64,000 nucleotides of DNA from Corynebacterium sp. CNCTC7651 (GTDB taxonomy: Bacteria; Actinomycetota; Actinomycetes; Mycobacteriales; Mycobacteriaceae). Below the pieces are notes generated by a model that was given only the letters and a program-made list of their open reading frames with translations, did no database searches and was not told the origin of the DNA. Both the position numbers and the translations under genes were made by a program. The stretch covers positions 1-64,000 of the forward strand of contig NZ_CP071246.1 in the NCBI RefSeq assembly GCF_021496665.1, in the 5' to 3' direction. This document shows, piece by piece, positions 54,204-62,956 of the stretch. Position 1 is the stretch's first letter; every line of letters begins with the position of its first letter.

Positions 54204-57200
54204 TTGCCGCGCTACAGCACGGCGAATGAGATCAGCAGAAACACCATCTCGCTCGACGACACGGAGTACCACGACCCGCAGTACGACAAGCGCGAGAAAA
54301 CATTCACTTCCGGCATCGAGGCTGACGGCAGTCTGACGGATCAGCCGCAGCAGGTCGTGTTCAAGCAGGTCCCGGACTTGATCGCGGACCTGGTGAAAGA
54401 TAAAGGCGCCGGTGGCTTCAATGCCAAGGTTCAACTGGACGAGCGATACGTTTTCGCGGGCTGGACCGCCGAGATGGATCCGGCGACCTACGATGTCACC
54501 GTCACCGCTCCCGCGAATGCTGAGCCCGGTACCTTCGCGCAGCCGAGGGTCGTCGTGGAGTACTCGAACGGCTCGAAGGATGAGCTGAGCCTCCTCGTGA
54601 TCGTTGATCCGAACAACACCCAGGTCACTGATTTGGTGCGCCCGGGCCTCTCCAAGGGCAAGGTGACTGATCCCATCACCGCCCAGATCGCTCTGAAGCC
54701 CATTATGAAGGGCTACAAGGCGGTCCACCCGGCGAAGTATGAGGTTGACCCGGCCACTGTTCCGGCCGGCTGGACCGTGACCGTCGACAACACGGGCAAG
54801 GTCACCGCAGTTGCTGACGAATCCGTTGCGCCGGGTTCCGTCATCACGCCGAAGATAACGGCGACCTACCCGGACGGCACCGACGACGTGGTCGAGCCCC
54901 AGTTCCAGGCAATCGTGGACGTCAAGATTCCCGATTACGACACGGTGACCAACAAGCCGAACTCCGACGTCACGTTGACACCTGCGATCCCTGAGCGCGG
55001 TCTCAGCGGTAACACCACCGACGAGGCTCCGCAGCGCTACACCTTCGAAGACGGCACGACTACGCTCACCCATACGGATGACAGCGGCACGTGGACGCTC
55101 AAGATCAACGAGAGCACGGGTGTTATCACCACGACGATTCCGAAGACAGCGCCCGAAGGCTACGTCCTGAACGTTCCGGTTCTCGCGCACTATGAGCAGG
55201 AGAAGCCGCAGAAGGTGAAGGGCACCATCGTCGTCATTAAGGGCGACCTTGCTCCCGTCTACTCTGTGGAGACCACCGGTCCGGGCAAGGCAGTCAACCA
55301 TCAGATCGCGGATGCGCCGGAAGGTTCGACGTTCTCCTTCGGCAAGAACCCTGACGGCTCGCCGATCACCGAGATGACAACCGAAGACGGCTGGATGTAC
55401 ACGATCGACCCGACAACCGGTGTCGTCTCATCCACCCCGCCGGCTGACGCCAAGCCGGGCGACAAGAACACCGCAACCGTCAGAGTTGAAACCGTGGAAG
55501 GTTCGGTCGCCCAGGTTCCCGTCACCACCGTGGTGAAGCTGACCAACAGCTGGGAGGCTGAACCCGCCTACCCGGTCGAAACGGTCTACCCCGGTGACAC
55601 GGCAACGCTGCCAGTCACCCTGAATAAGCCGGACAGCGTGAAGGTTGCAGCAGACAACCCCTACGAGTTGGGTGCTGTTCCCGATGGTTGGACTGTCAGC
55701 ATCGACAACGACGGCAAGATCACTGCAACCGCACCGGCGGATGCCGAGCCGGGCAGCACGGTTGAGATTCCCGTCACGGTGACCTACGAAGATGGCTCGA
55801 AGGACACCGTTAAGGCCGTCGTGAATGTCGTCGATGTTCCGACACGCCCGGTGCCGTTCGGAGTGGAGTACGTCTACGACGACACAATTCCTGCCGGCGA
55901 GTACAAGACTGTCACCAAGGGTGTGGCAGGTGAAGAGAAGCAGAAGCGTGACGGCACGTGGGAGCAAACCACCGCGCCGACCAACGAAGTCGTGCACGTC
56001 GGCACCAAGCCGGCCACTGCCGCCAAGGATGTGACCTGGACAGCACCGATTCCGTACAGCACCACCACCCGCCCGAACCCGGCGCTCGCTCCGGGTGAGA
56101 CGAAGGTCGTCCAGCAGGGCGTGAACGGTGAGCGCACCTACACCGCAAAGTTCACTGCCACCGGCGACCAAGCGTCGGTCGTCGAGTCCGAGGACACCAA
56201 GCAACCGGTCGAGGAGATCATCGAGTACGGGCCGCGCCTCGACGACCAGGAACTGGTCACCGAGACGACTCGCAAGATTCCGTTCGAGACCACCATCGTC
56301 TACGACAACACGCTCGAGGCGGGTACTCAGGTCGTCGATACGCAGGGCGTTGTCGGCGAGGAGAAGGTCACGAGCACGCAGAAGCTTGTCGACGGCAAGC
56401 CCTCCGGCGAACCGGTGGTCACGACCACCACGGTGACGCCGAAGCAGGATGCTGTGATCCGCGTGGGCACTAAAACCGAGGGTGCGAACACCGTCGAGCA
56501 CACTGAGCCGGTGCCGTATGAGACGAAGGTTGAGTACGACCCGAACCTGCCGGCTGGCACCTACGAGGTTGTGACGCCGGGTAAGGCTGGCGAGAAGACC
56601 GTCACGGTCACCCAGACCATCGTCAACAGCCAGGTCACTGACACGAAGCGTGAAGAGAACGTCACCACGCAGCCGGTGACTGAGGTGATCAAGGTCGGCA
56701 CGAAGCAGGCCACCGCGACCGACAAGGTGGAGTGGACTGAGCCGATTCCGTTCTCGACGGTCGTGCGCCCGAACTCGGACCTGAAGCCGGGTGAGGTCAA
56801 GACTGTCCAGAAGGGTAAGAACGGCGAGGCGAAGTACACCGCGACGTTTGAGGGAACCAATGGCCAGGCGACGGTGACCGAGTCGAAGGATCGCACCGAG
56901 CCGACCGATCGAATCATTGAGTACGGTCCGACGATTGCGGATCAGACCCTGACGTCGACGACGACGAACCCGGTGCCGTTCAATACGACGTTCGTGGCGG
57001 ATCCGAACTTGCCGGCGGGTCAGCAGGTCGTCGACAAGCAGGGCGAGAACGGTGTGGACACCGTGACTGCGACGCAGGAGATCAAGGACGGCAAGCCGGT
57101 CGGTGAGCCGAAGATCACCACGCAGCGCACGAAGGAGCCTGTCGACGCTGTCGTGCGCGTGGGCACGAAGACCGAGGGCCAGACCGTCAACACGTACGAA

Positions 57201-60200
57201 GCGGCGATTCCGTTCCCGGTTCGTGTGGTCTACGACCCGAACCTTGCTCCGGGCGAGTCCAAGGTGACCCAGGAGGGTAAGCCGGGCACGAAGAAGGTCA
57301 CGATCACCCAGCCTGTGGTCAACTCTGCGCCGAACGGCGAGGCGACTGTTGCCGAGGAGACGGTGACGGAGCCGACTGAGCAGATTGTGACCGTCGGTAC
57401 GAAGCCGGATGAGGCGACCAACACGGTCACGTGGACGGCGCAGGTTCCGTACGGCACTGTCGTGCGCCCGAACCCGGATCTGAAGCCGGGCGAGGTGAAG
57501 ACTGTCCAGGAGGGCGAGTACGGCGAGAAGAAGTTCACCGCCGACTTCTCTTCTGTGGGATCCGGTTCCAAGGTGGACACCAAGGAGGAGCAGACCAAGG
57601 CGCCGAAGGACCAGATCATTGAGTACGGTCCGACGATCGATGATCAGACGCTGAAGTCTGAGACCACGCGTCCGATCGAGTTTGAGACCGAGTATGTCCT
57701 CGACGACACGCTGCCGGCCGGTGAGCAAGTAGTGAAGCAGCAGGGTGAGAACGGCGAGGAGAAGATCACCTCCACCCAGGAGATCAAGGACGGCAAGCCG
57801 GTTGGCGAGCCGAAGATCACCACCGAGGTGACCAAGCCGGCCAAGAAGGCGATCATCCGCGTCGGTACGAAGCCGGCTACCACGACGTCGACGGCGACGA
57901 CGACTGCAACCACGACGGAGAAGTCGACGGCGATCGAGACGACCCGCGTTGAGGTCCCAACGACGATCACGACGGCGGTGCCGACGACAGTCACGTCTGT
58001 GACGACCGCCCAGGGCACCCCGACTACGGTTACGGAAAAGACTTCGGTTCCCACAACGATCACCACCACTGTGCCGACCACGGTGAAGGAGACGTCGACT
58101 GCGACCGCCACCACGACGGAGAAGTCGACGACCACCGAGACGACTCGGGTCGATGTTCCGACGACGATCACGACGACGTTGACGTCGACGGAGAAGTCGA
58201 CGACCACGGTGGAGGGTACGCCGACGACGTTGACGACCACGAAGGAAGTCCCGACGACGATCACCACAACGGTTCCAACTACGGTGCCGACCACGGTTCC
58301 GACGACCGTGACTCCGCCGCTGACTACCGTTAGGGAGACAACTACTGCTGTCGCCACGACAACGGTCAAGGAAATTCCGGACACCGGTTCTGAGACAGTA
58401 AGGCTGCCTTTCACCACCAAGATCATCTTCGATCCGACTCTGGAACCGGGTCAGGAGGTCGAGGATGTCAAGGGCGTCGATGGCGAGGTAACCGTATCCT
58501 TCACCAACGGGGAGGTCTCGGCTCAGACAACCAAGGAGCCGGTCCAGCGCGTTATTCGCGTCGGCAGCAAGCCGGCAGACGACGTCGAGTGGACCGAGGA
58601 AACTCCGTATGCCGTGAAGGTTGAAGAGGACCCGAACCTCGAGGCCGGCAAGTACGTAGTTGCTCAGCAGGGCAGGCCCGGCCAGGTCATCCACAAGACT
58701 GATGGCACCACCGAGGAGATCAAGCCGGTGGAGCACATCATCAAGGTGGGCACCAAGGGCGTTGCCCCGATCAAGAAGTCCACTGAAGTTGAGACCCCGT
58801 TCCCGGTCCGAATTGTCTACGACCCGAACCTGGCACCTGGCCAGTCTAAGGTGACTCAGGAAGGTAAGCCGGGCAAGAAGCGGGTGACCGTTTCCCAGAA
58901 CGTGGTCGATGGCAACCCTGTGGGTGAAGCGACCGTGACTGAGGAGGTCATTGAGGCGCCGGAGGAGCAGATCGTCACGGTCGGCATCAAGCCGGCAGAG
59001 GCTTCCTACAAGACGGAATGGGTTGCGCCGCTGCCGTACGACACGATCGTGCGTCCGAACACTGATCTGAAGCCTGGTGAGATCAAGACTGTCCAAAAGG
59101 GCGAGTTCGGTGAGAAGAAGTTCACCGCCGACTTCTCCGTAGCTGACGGCAACTCCACGGAGTCCACGAAGGAGGAGGTAACCAAGGAACCGGTCCAGCA
59201 GATCATCGAGTACGGCCCGACGATCGCTGACCAGACCCTGAAGACCGTTGAGTCTCACCTGCTGCCGTACGAAACAGAGTTTGTTCTCGATGACACTCTG
59301 CCTGCTGGAACCCAGAAGGTTGAGCAGCAGGGTCAGAACGGTCTGGAGACCATCACGTCCACCCAGGAGTTCAAGGACGGTAAGCCAGTCGGTGAGCCGA
59401 AGATGACCCGGGACACCCAGGAGCCGAAGAAGGCCATCATCCGCGTGGGCACCAAGCCGGTGACCACCACGGCCACCACCACGGCAACTGAGCCTGCTCC
59501 GACCACGGTCAAGGAGACCGAAAAGGTCACTGAGACGGCTACCACAACGGAGACGGTCACAGTCACGAGCGTTGTTCCGCAGTCGACGACCACTGTCACG
59601 GAGCCGACCACTGTGGTTAAGCCGACGACGGTTGTATCCACGGAAACAAAGGAAGTTCCGACAACGGTCACTGTGCCGACCACTGTTTTTGTGCCTACCA
59701 CGGTCGAGGGTGTGGCGACGACGATCACCGAGACCAAGGATGTCCCGGTGACGTCCCTGGTTCCGACTACGGTGACAAATACCACTACGGTCACGAATGC
59801 CGTTCCGACGACGGTGACCAACAACGTCACCACCACCGCGACCCAGACCGTCGTAAGCGAGAAGGATCCTGAGGTCCACGTCAACGGCTCCACGATCGAG
59901 TACTGGCAGACCAAGGGCAAGTCGATCGCCATCGAGATCCGCGACGAGAAGGTGAAGGGTGACTCTCTGAAGTTCCGTCTACCGGACGGTATCGCTGATG
60001 CCAAGCTGGATGACGGTGGCCGCAAGCTGACCCTGCCGGGAAAGGGCTTCTACACCGTGGACAATGAGGGCACGGTGACCTTCACGCCGGAGCCGGACTT
60101 TACGGGCGACGTCCCGGTGGTGCAGATCGACTACACCCGCACGGATCGCGCCAATGTCGTCACGCCGATTACGGTGATCGGTCACTACAACGACTGCGGC

Positions 60201-61238
60201 TGCAAGACTCCGAAGCCGTCTACTCCGGAGAGCAGCACGCCGGAGTCCAGCACGCCGGAATCTTCCACGCCGCAGACGTCGGTTGCGCAGTCGAGTGAGC
60301 CGAGCCCGACGACCAACCCCGCGGAGCCTTCCTCTCCGCAGAGCCCGTCCAACCCGGAGCCGAACCAGCCGTCGAACCCGAACCCGGTTGACCCGTCGGT
60401 TGATCCGGAGCCGTCCGCCCCGTCTTCGGTGGAGTCCTCCAATCCGGAGCCGAGCCAGCCGTCCAACCCGAGCCACCCGGGTGAGCCGTCGACGCCGAAG
60501 TCGCCGACCTCGTCCGCACCTACGTCGGAGTCGAAGCCGTCCGCGACGGTGACCACGACGGTTGACGGCAAGGTGACCACGACGGTTGTGCCGGCTACAC
60601 CGGTTGTGACCACCATCAACGGCACGCCGACGACGGTCACCACTCCGGTGGCTCCGACGGCAACCACGACGAGTGGGAAGCCGACGGGTGGTCTGTCCAC
60701 CGTCGCTACGCCGACGGCGATTCCGACGGACACCCCGGACGCAGCCGAGGTTGTGGAGCGCTGTGTGCAGAACGCGGTCCAGTCGCCGCTGCTGTACCTG
60801 ATCCCGCTCAGCTTGCTGGGCTACGGCCTCAACGAGGTTGCGGGTCCGGTGATTCAGCAGGCAGCGGCTCCGTACCAGGATGCGCTGAACCGGATCAACG
60901 GCCAGCTCAACGCGCGTGCGAACGAGATCGCCCGCCAGTACCTGCCGGAGGATCCGTTCGGTCTGGGCCGCGTGGGCAACGAGTTCAACCGTCGCCTGTG
61001 GGAGAACCAGGACTTCGCCCGCATTGCGAACCAGGTGAACGACATCAACGCGCAGGCCGCTCGCCTGGCCGCCCAGTACCAGCCGCAGCTGGAGATGGCG
61101 GGTAAGGCCGCCGGTGCGATCTTGGCCGTCACCGCAGCTGGCGCCGTGATGTATGACTGGTGCTCCAACGAGCCGGGTCAGGCTTGGACCGCGATCGGTA
61201 CCGATCAGTGGGCCAACCTGGCTAACCGCAACAAGTAG
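54204..61238 (+). CDS. Giant G5-domain adhesin, main fragment (repeats and C-terminus)
   Basis: An open frame of about 2,344 codons that continues the adhesin after a 1-nt shift near 54160-54170. Around 54350-55840 are four or five Rib/YPDG-like modules (ATYPDGTDDVVEPQF; VTYEDGSKDTVKAVV). From about 55850 to 57880 are nine G5-type domains. A Thr-rich linker (TTTATTTEKST...) leads to five more G5 domains (58390-59460) and a second Thr-rich linker. A beta domain (EVHVNGSTIEYWQTKGKS) then precedes CGCKTPKPSTPESSTPESS and a Pro/Ser/Glu-rich wall-spanning region. The C-terminus has no LPXTG but two hydrophobic segments bounded by cysteines. G5 domains in staphylococcal Aap/SasG mediate zinc-dependent biofilm adhesion. 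Confidence 0.85.
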   Translation: MPRYSTANEISRNTISLDDTEYHDPQYDKREKTFTSGIEADGSLTDQPQQVVFKQVPDLIADLVKDKGAGGFNAKVQLDERYVFAGWTAEMDPATYDVTVTAPANAEPGTFAQPRVVVEYSNGSKDELSLLVIVDPNNTQVTDLVRPGLSKGKVTDPITAQIALKPIMKGYKAVHPAKYEVDPATVPAGWTVTVDNTGKVTAVADESVAPGSVITPKITATYPDGTDDVVEPQFQAIVDVKIPDYDTVTNKPNSDVTLTPAIPERGLSGNTTDEAPQRYTFEDGTTTLTHTDDSGTWTLKINESTGVITTTIPKTAPEGYVLNVPVLAHYEQEKPQKVKGTIVVIKGDLAPVYSVETTGPGKAVNHQIADAPEGSTFSFGKNPDGSPITEMTTEDGWMYTIDPTTGVVSSTPPADAKPGDKNTATVRVETVEGSVAQVPVTTVVKLTNSWEAEPAYPVETVYPGDTATLPVTLNKPDSVKVAADNPYELGAVPDGWTVSIDNDGKITATAPADAEPGSTVEIPVTVTYEDGSKDTVKAVVNVVDVPTRPVPFGVEYVYDDTIPAGEYKTVTKGVAGEEKQKRDGTWEQTTAPTNEVVHVGTKPATAAKDVTWTAPIPYSTTTRPNPALAPGETKVVQQGVNGERTYTAKFTATGDQASVVESEDTKQPVEEIIEYGPRLDDQELVTETTRKIPFETTIVYDNTLEAGTQVVDTQGVVGEEKVTSTQKLVDGKPSGEPVVTTTTVTPKQDAVIRVGTKTEGANTVEHTEPVPYETKVEYDPNLPAGTYEVVTPGKAGEKTVTVTQTIVNSQVTDTKREENVTTQPVTEVIKVGTKQATATDKVEWTEPIPFSTVVRPNSDLKPGEVKTVQKGKNGEAKYTATFEGTNGQATVTESKDRTEPTDRIIEYGPTIADQTLTSTTTNPVPFNTTFVADPNLPAGQQVVDKQGENGVDTVTATQEIKDGKPVGEPKITTQRTKEPVDAVVRVGTKTEGQTVNTYEAAIPFPVRVVYDPNLAPGESKVTQEGKPGTKKVTITQPVVNSAPNGEATVAEETVTEPTEQIVTVGTKPDEATNTVTWTAQVPYGTVVRPNPDLKPGEVKTVQEGEYGEKKFTADFSSVGSGSKVDTKEEQTKAPKDQIIEYGPTIDDQTLKSETTRPIEFETEYVLDDTLPAGEQVVKQQGENGEEKITSTQEIKDGKPVGEPKITTEVTKPAKKAIIRVGTKPATTTSTATTTATTTEKSTAIETTRVEVPTTITTAVPTTVTSVTTAQGTPTTVTEKTSVPTTITTTVPTTVKETSTATATTTEKSTTTETTRVDVPTTITTTLTSTEKSTTTVEGTPTTLTTTKEVPTTITTTVPTTVPTTVPTTVTPPLTTVRETTTAVATTTVKEIPDTGSETVRLPFTTKIIFDPTLEPGQEVEDVKGVDGEVTVSFTNGEVSAQTTKEPVQRVIRVGSKPADDVEWTEETPYAVKVEEDPNLEAGKYVVAQQGRPGQVIHKTDGTTEEIKPVEHIIKVGTKGVAPIKKSTEVETPFPVRIVYDPNLAPGQSKVTQEGKPGKKRVTVSQNVVDGNPVGEATVTEEVIEAPEEQIVTVGIKPAEASYKTEWVAPLPYDTIVRPNTDLKPGEIKTVQKGEFGEKKFTADFSVADGNSTESTKEEVTKEPVQQIIEYGPTIADQTLKTVESHLLPYETEFVLDDTLPAGTQKVEQQGQNGLETITSTQEFKDGKPVGEPKMTRDTQEPKKAIIRVGTKPVTTTATTTATEPAPTTVKETEKVTETATTTETVTVTSVVPQSTTTVTEPTTVVKPTTVVSTETKEVPTTVTVPTTVFVPTTVEGVATTITETKDVPVTSLVPTTVTNTTTVTNAVPTTVTNNVTTTATQTVVSEKDPEVHVNGSTIEYWQTKGKSIAIEIRDEKVKGDSLKFRLPDGIADAKLDDGGRKLTLPGKGFYTVDNEGTVTFTPEPDFTGDVPVVQIDYTRTDRANVVTPITVIGHYNDCGCKTPKPSTPESSTPESSTPESSTPQTSVAQSSEPSPTTNPAEPSSPQSPSNPEPNQPSNPNPVDPSVDPEPSAPSSVESSNPEPSQPSNPSHPGEPSTPKSPTSSAPTSESKPSATVTTTVDGKVTTTVVPATPVVTTINGTPTTVTTPVAPTATTTSGKPTGGLSTVATPTAIPTDTPDAAEVVERCVQNAVQSPLLYLIPLSLLGYGLNEVAGPVIQQAAAPYQDALNRINGQLNARANEIARQYLPEDPFGLGRVGNEFNRRLWENQDFARIANQVNDINAQAARLAAQYQPQLEMAGKAAGAILAVTAAGAVMYDWCSNEPGQAWTAIGTDQWANLANRNK
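55840..57880 (+). repeat. First array of nine G5-type repeats
   Basis: Each unit of about 75 residues begins with P-[FY]-x-T/V and ends VGTK or EYGP. Units follow a period-three order: two VGTK-ending types, then one EYGP-ending type beginning PIPFSTVVRPNSDLKPGE. Higher-order DNA repeats of about 690 bp result. Confidence 0.8.
57880..58385 (+). repeat. Thr-rich linker repeat 1
   Basis: Low-complexity ACG/ACC-rich DNA encoding units such as VPTTITTTVPTTV and EKSTTTETTRVDVPTT. Likely an extended, possibly glycosylated stalk. Confidence 0.75.
58390..59460 (+). repeat. Second array of five G5-type repeats
   Basis: It opens with LPFTTKIIFDPTLEPGQEV and ends KKAIIRVGTKPVTTT, mirroring the end of the first array (KKAIIRVGTKPATTT). 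This suggests duplication of a whole array-plus-linker block. Confidence 0.78.
59460..59860 (+). repeat. Thr-rich linker repeat 2
   Basis: Encodes TTTVTEPTTVVKPTTVV-type units, similar to linker 1. Confidence 0.75.
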
Positions 61239-61251
61239 GCGGTAGCGCGGC

Positions 61252-61296
61252 AAAAGCCGCCACTCACCTGTGAAATACGGGAGGGTGGCGGCTTTT
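61252..61296. terminator. Bidirectional terminator after the adhesin gene
   Basis: AAAAGCCGCCAC and GTGGCGGCTTTT form a perfect 12-bp stem with A- and T-tracts for both directions. The 11-mer CGTCGTAAAGC starts immediately after it at 61297. Confidence 0.88.
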
Positions 61297-61316
61297 CGTC
61301 GTAAAGCAAGAAAGCC

Positions 61317-62060
61317 CTAGAACGGGAGCTTGATGCCCAGCTTCGGAAGCGCGGTGAACACGCCGAACAGGGCAACCAGCACGCCGATTACGGCGCTGGC
61401 CACCTTGTCGAAGTTGCTCGGCGCGGAGCTGAGCTTGGAGGAAAGGTCGAGGGTGCTTGCGGTGGCGGCCTCGGGGTAGGCGACCGCGGTGCTGGTCTTC
61501 AGCCGGCACGCCTCCTTGGCCTGGCGCTCCGCCTTGTCGAATGCCGCTTGGCGCTTGGCCACGTCGCCGGAAGGGGTGGCAAGCCACGCGGCGGTGAGCT
61601 TGGTCAGGGTGTCGGCATCGGCGGTGGAGTCCTTGGCGAGCTGGAAGGTGGCGTCGGGCACCGCGGAGGTCTCGGTCTTGGGATCCGCCTCGACGCGGTA
61701 GTTGTGGGTGTAGTCCCGGCCCTCGAGGGTGATCTTGTCCGTGGGCGAGGTGGCGGCAAAGGTGGCGCGGGCCTGCTCGTAGGTGGCCTTCACACCCTCG
61801 GGGAGCGCGGCGGGGTCCTTCGCGGCGTTGGGGTAGACCGTCTCGACGGCTCTGATGATGTCGCGGGCGTGTTCGTGGTCGCCGAGTTTCTTGGAATCGT
61901 CGAAAAGCGTGTAGCCGAAGGCCTGCTCCGCCTTGCTCAGCGTGACCTTGCACGTGTTGTCCGCGGCGCGCGGGCCGATGGTCGCGGCGTGCGCGGGGGC
62001 GAGGGCGGTCGCGGCGATGGTTGCGGTGGCGGCAGTGGCGATGATGCGACGGGTGGACAT
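61317..62060 (-). CDS. Secreted/membrane-anchored hypothetical protein
   Basis: A 247-residue protein with a signal peptide (MSTRRIIATAATATIAATALAPAHA). The mature helical region contains LSKAEQAFGYTLFDDSKKLGDHEHARDIIRAVE and two cysteines (NTCKVTL; KEACRLK). It ends with a single hydrophobic helix KVASAVIGVLVALFGVFTALPKLGIKLPF. It lies just beyond the adhesin and converges on it through the shared terminator, so it might be a partner in surface display. No family is recognised. Confidence 0.7.
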   Translation of the reverse strand: MSTRRIIATAATATIAATALAPAHAATIGPRAADNTCKVTLSKAEQAFGYTLFDDSKKLGDHEHARDIIRAVETVYPNAAKDPAALPEGVKATYEQARATFAATSPTDKITLEGRDYTHNYRVEADPKTETSAVPDATFQLAKDSTADADTLTKLTAAWLATPSGDVAKRQAAFDKAERQAKEACRLKTSTAVAYPEAATASTLDLSSKLSSAPSNFDKVASAVIGVLVALFGVFTALPKLGIKLPF

Positions 62061-62172
62061 TGGGCTCCCTTCAGTAGGTGGGTGGAACGTGTCACATTGG
62101 ATGGTGCCTGGGGGCGTGTTGCGGGAGCGTTAACGCGGGGAAGGGGTGGGGAGGTGGTGGTAGAACGGGGGT

Positions 62173-62757
62173 ATGACAAAGATTCGAACCATTGCCATGG
62201 TCGCTGCGGCGGCGGCCGCGTCCGTTATTGGTATTGCTGGGTGTGCGTCGGAAAGCGCGGAGCCGTCCACCCCGGTGACCGGCACCAGCGTCCCGGGCGG
62301 GGAGGGCCACGGCGGGCACGGCGGGCACGACCACCCCGAGGACGGCGGCCCAGCTCCGGAGGGTATCGAGGAGGCGGCGGACCCGAAGTTCCCGGTGGGC
62401 ACCGAGGTGATCCTGACCGCGGACCACATGCCGGGCATGGAAGGTGCGCCCGCGACCATCAGCGGCGCGTTCAAGACCTACACCTACGCCGTCACCTACA
62501 CGCCAACCGATGGCGGCGAGCCGGTGGTCAACCACAAGTGGGTGGTGCAGGAGGAGCTGGAGGGCGCGGGCACGCAGCGGCTTGCCGACGGCGCAACCGC
62601 AGTCATCCTGGCCGAGCACATGAGCGGGATGAAGGGTGCAGAGGCGACTATCGAGTCCTCCACGGACGAGACGGTGTACATGGTGGACATCGACACCCCG
62701 GACATGACCATGAAGCGCCACAAGTGGGTCGTGGAGAGCGAGATCCAGCCGAAGTAG
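62173..62757 (+). CDS. YdhK/DUF1541-family lipoprotein with a His-rich segment
   Basis: A 194-residue lipoprotein (lipobox around VIGIAGCASES). A His/Gly cluster GGEGHGGHGGHDHPEDGG follows, likely metal binding. Two tandem DUF1541 repeats each contain a D/E-HM-x-GM motif (TADHMPGMEGAPATISGAF; LAEHMSGMKGAEATIESS) and an H-K-W-V-V ending (NHKWVVQEEL; RHKWVVESEI). The Met/His motifs suggest copper or another soft metal, by inference. It is divergent from the secreted hypothetical gene. Confidence 0.8.
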   Translation: MTKIRTIAMVAAAAAASVIGIAGCASESAEPSTPVTGTSVPGGEGHGGHGGHDHPEDGGPAPEGIEEAADPKFPVGTEVILTADHMPGMEGAPATISGAFKTYTYAVTYTPTDGGEPVVNHKWVVQEELEGAGTQRLADGATAVILAEHMSGMKGAEATIESSTDETVYMVDIDTPDMTMKRHKWVVESEIQPK

Positions 62758-62956
62758 GGGCGGTTCACAGCCATTTCTAGTCTTAATGGAAAACGTTTCA
62801 CACAAGAGTGGTGAATCTAATGGGTTCTAGCTGGGATGTTAAATTCGCCGTTTGTTGTTAACTTAACTGTAAATTGCTGGCAACACCCTGGGCTTAGCGT
62901 TCGCGTTGGTTGATAGACCACTCAACGCCTCCTCCTCATGCTCAAAGGACAGCTTC

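Noticed and set aside
55428..59879. A 1483-codon open frame on the minus strand through the adhesin repeats
   Set aside because: It is a shadow of the repeat-rich adhesin (GAC/GTC-rich codons rarely give stops on the opposite strand), with no start site or family resemblance.
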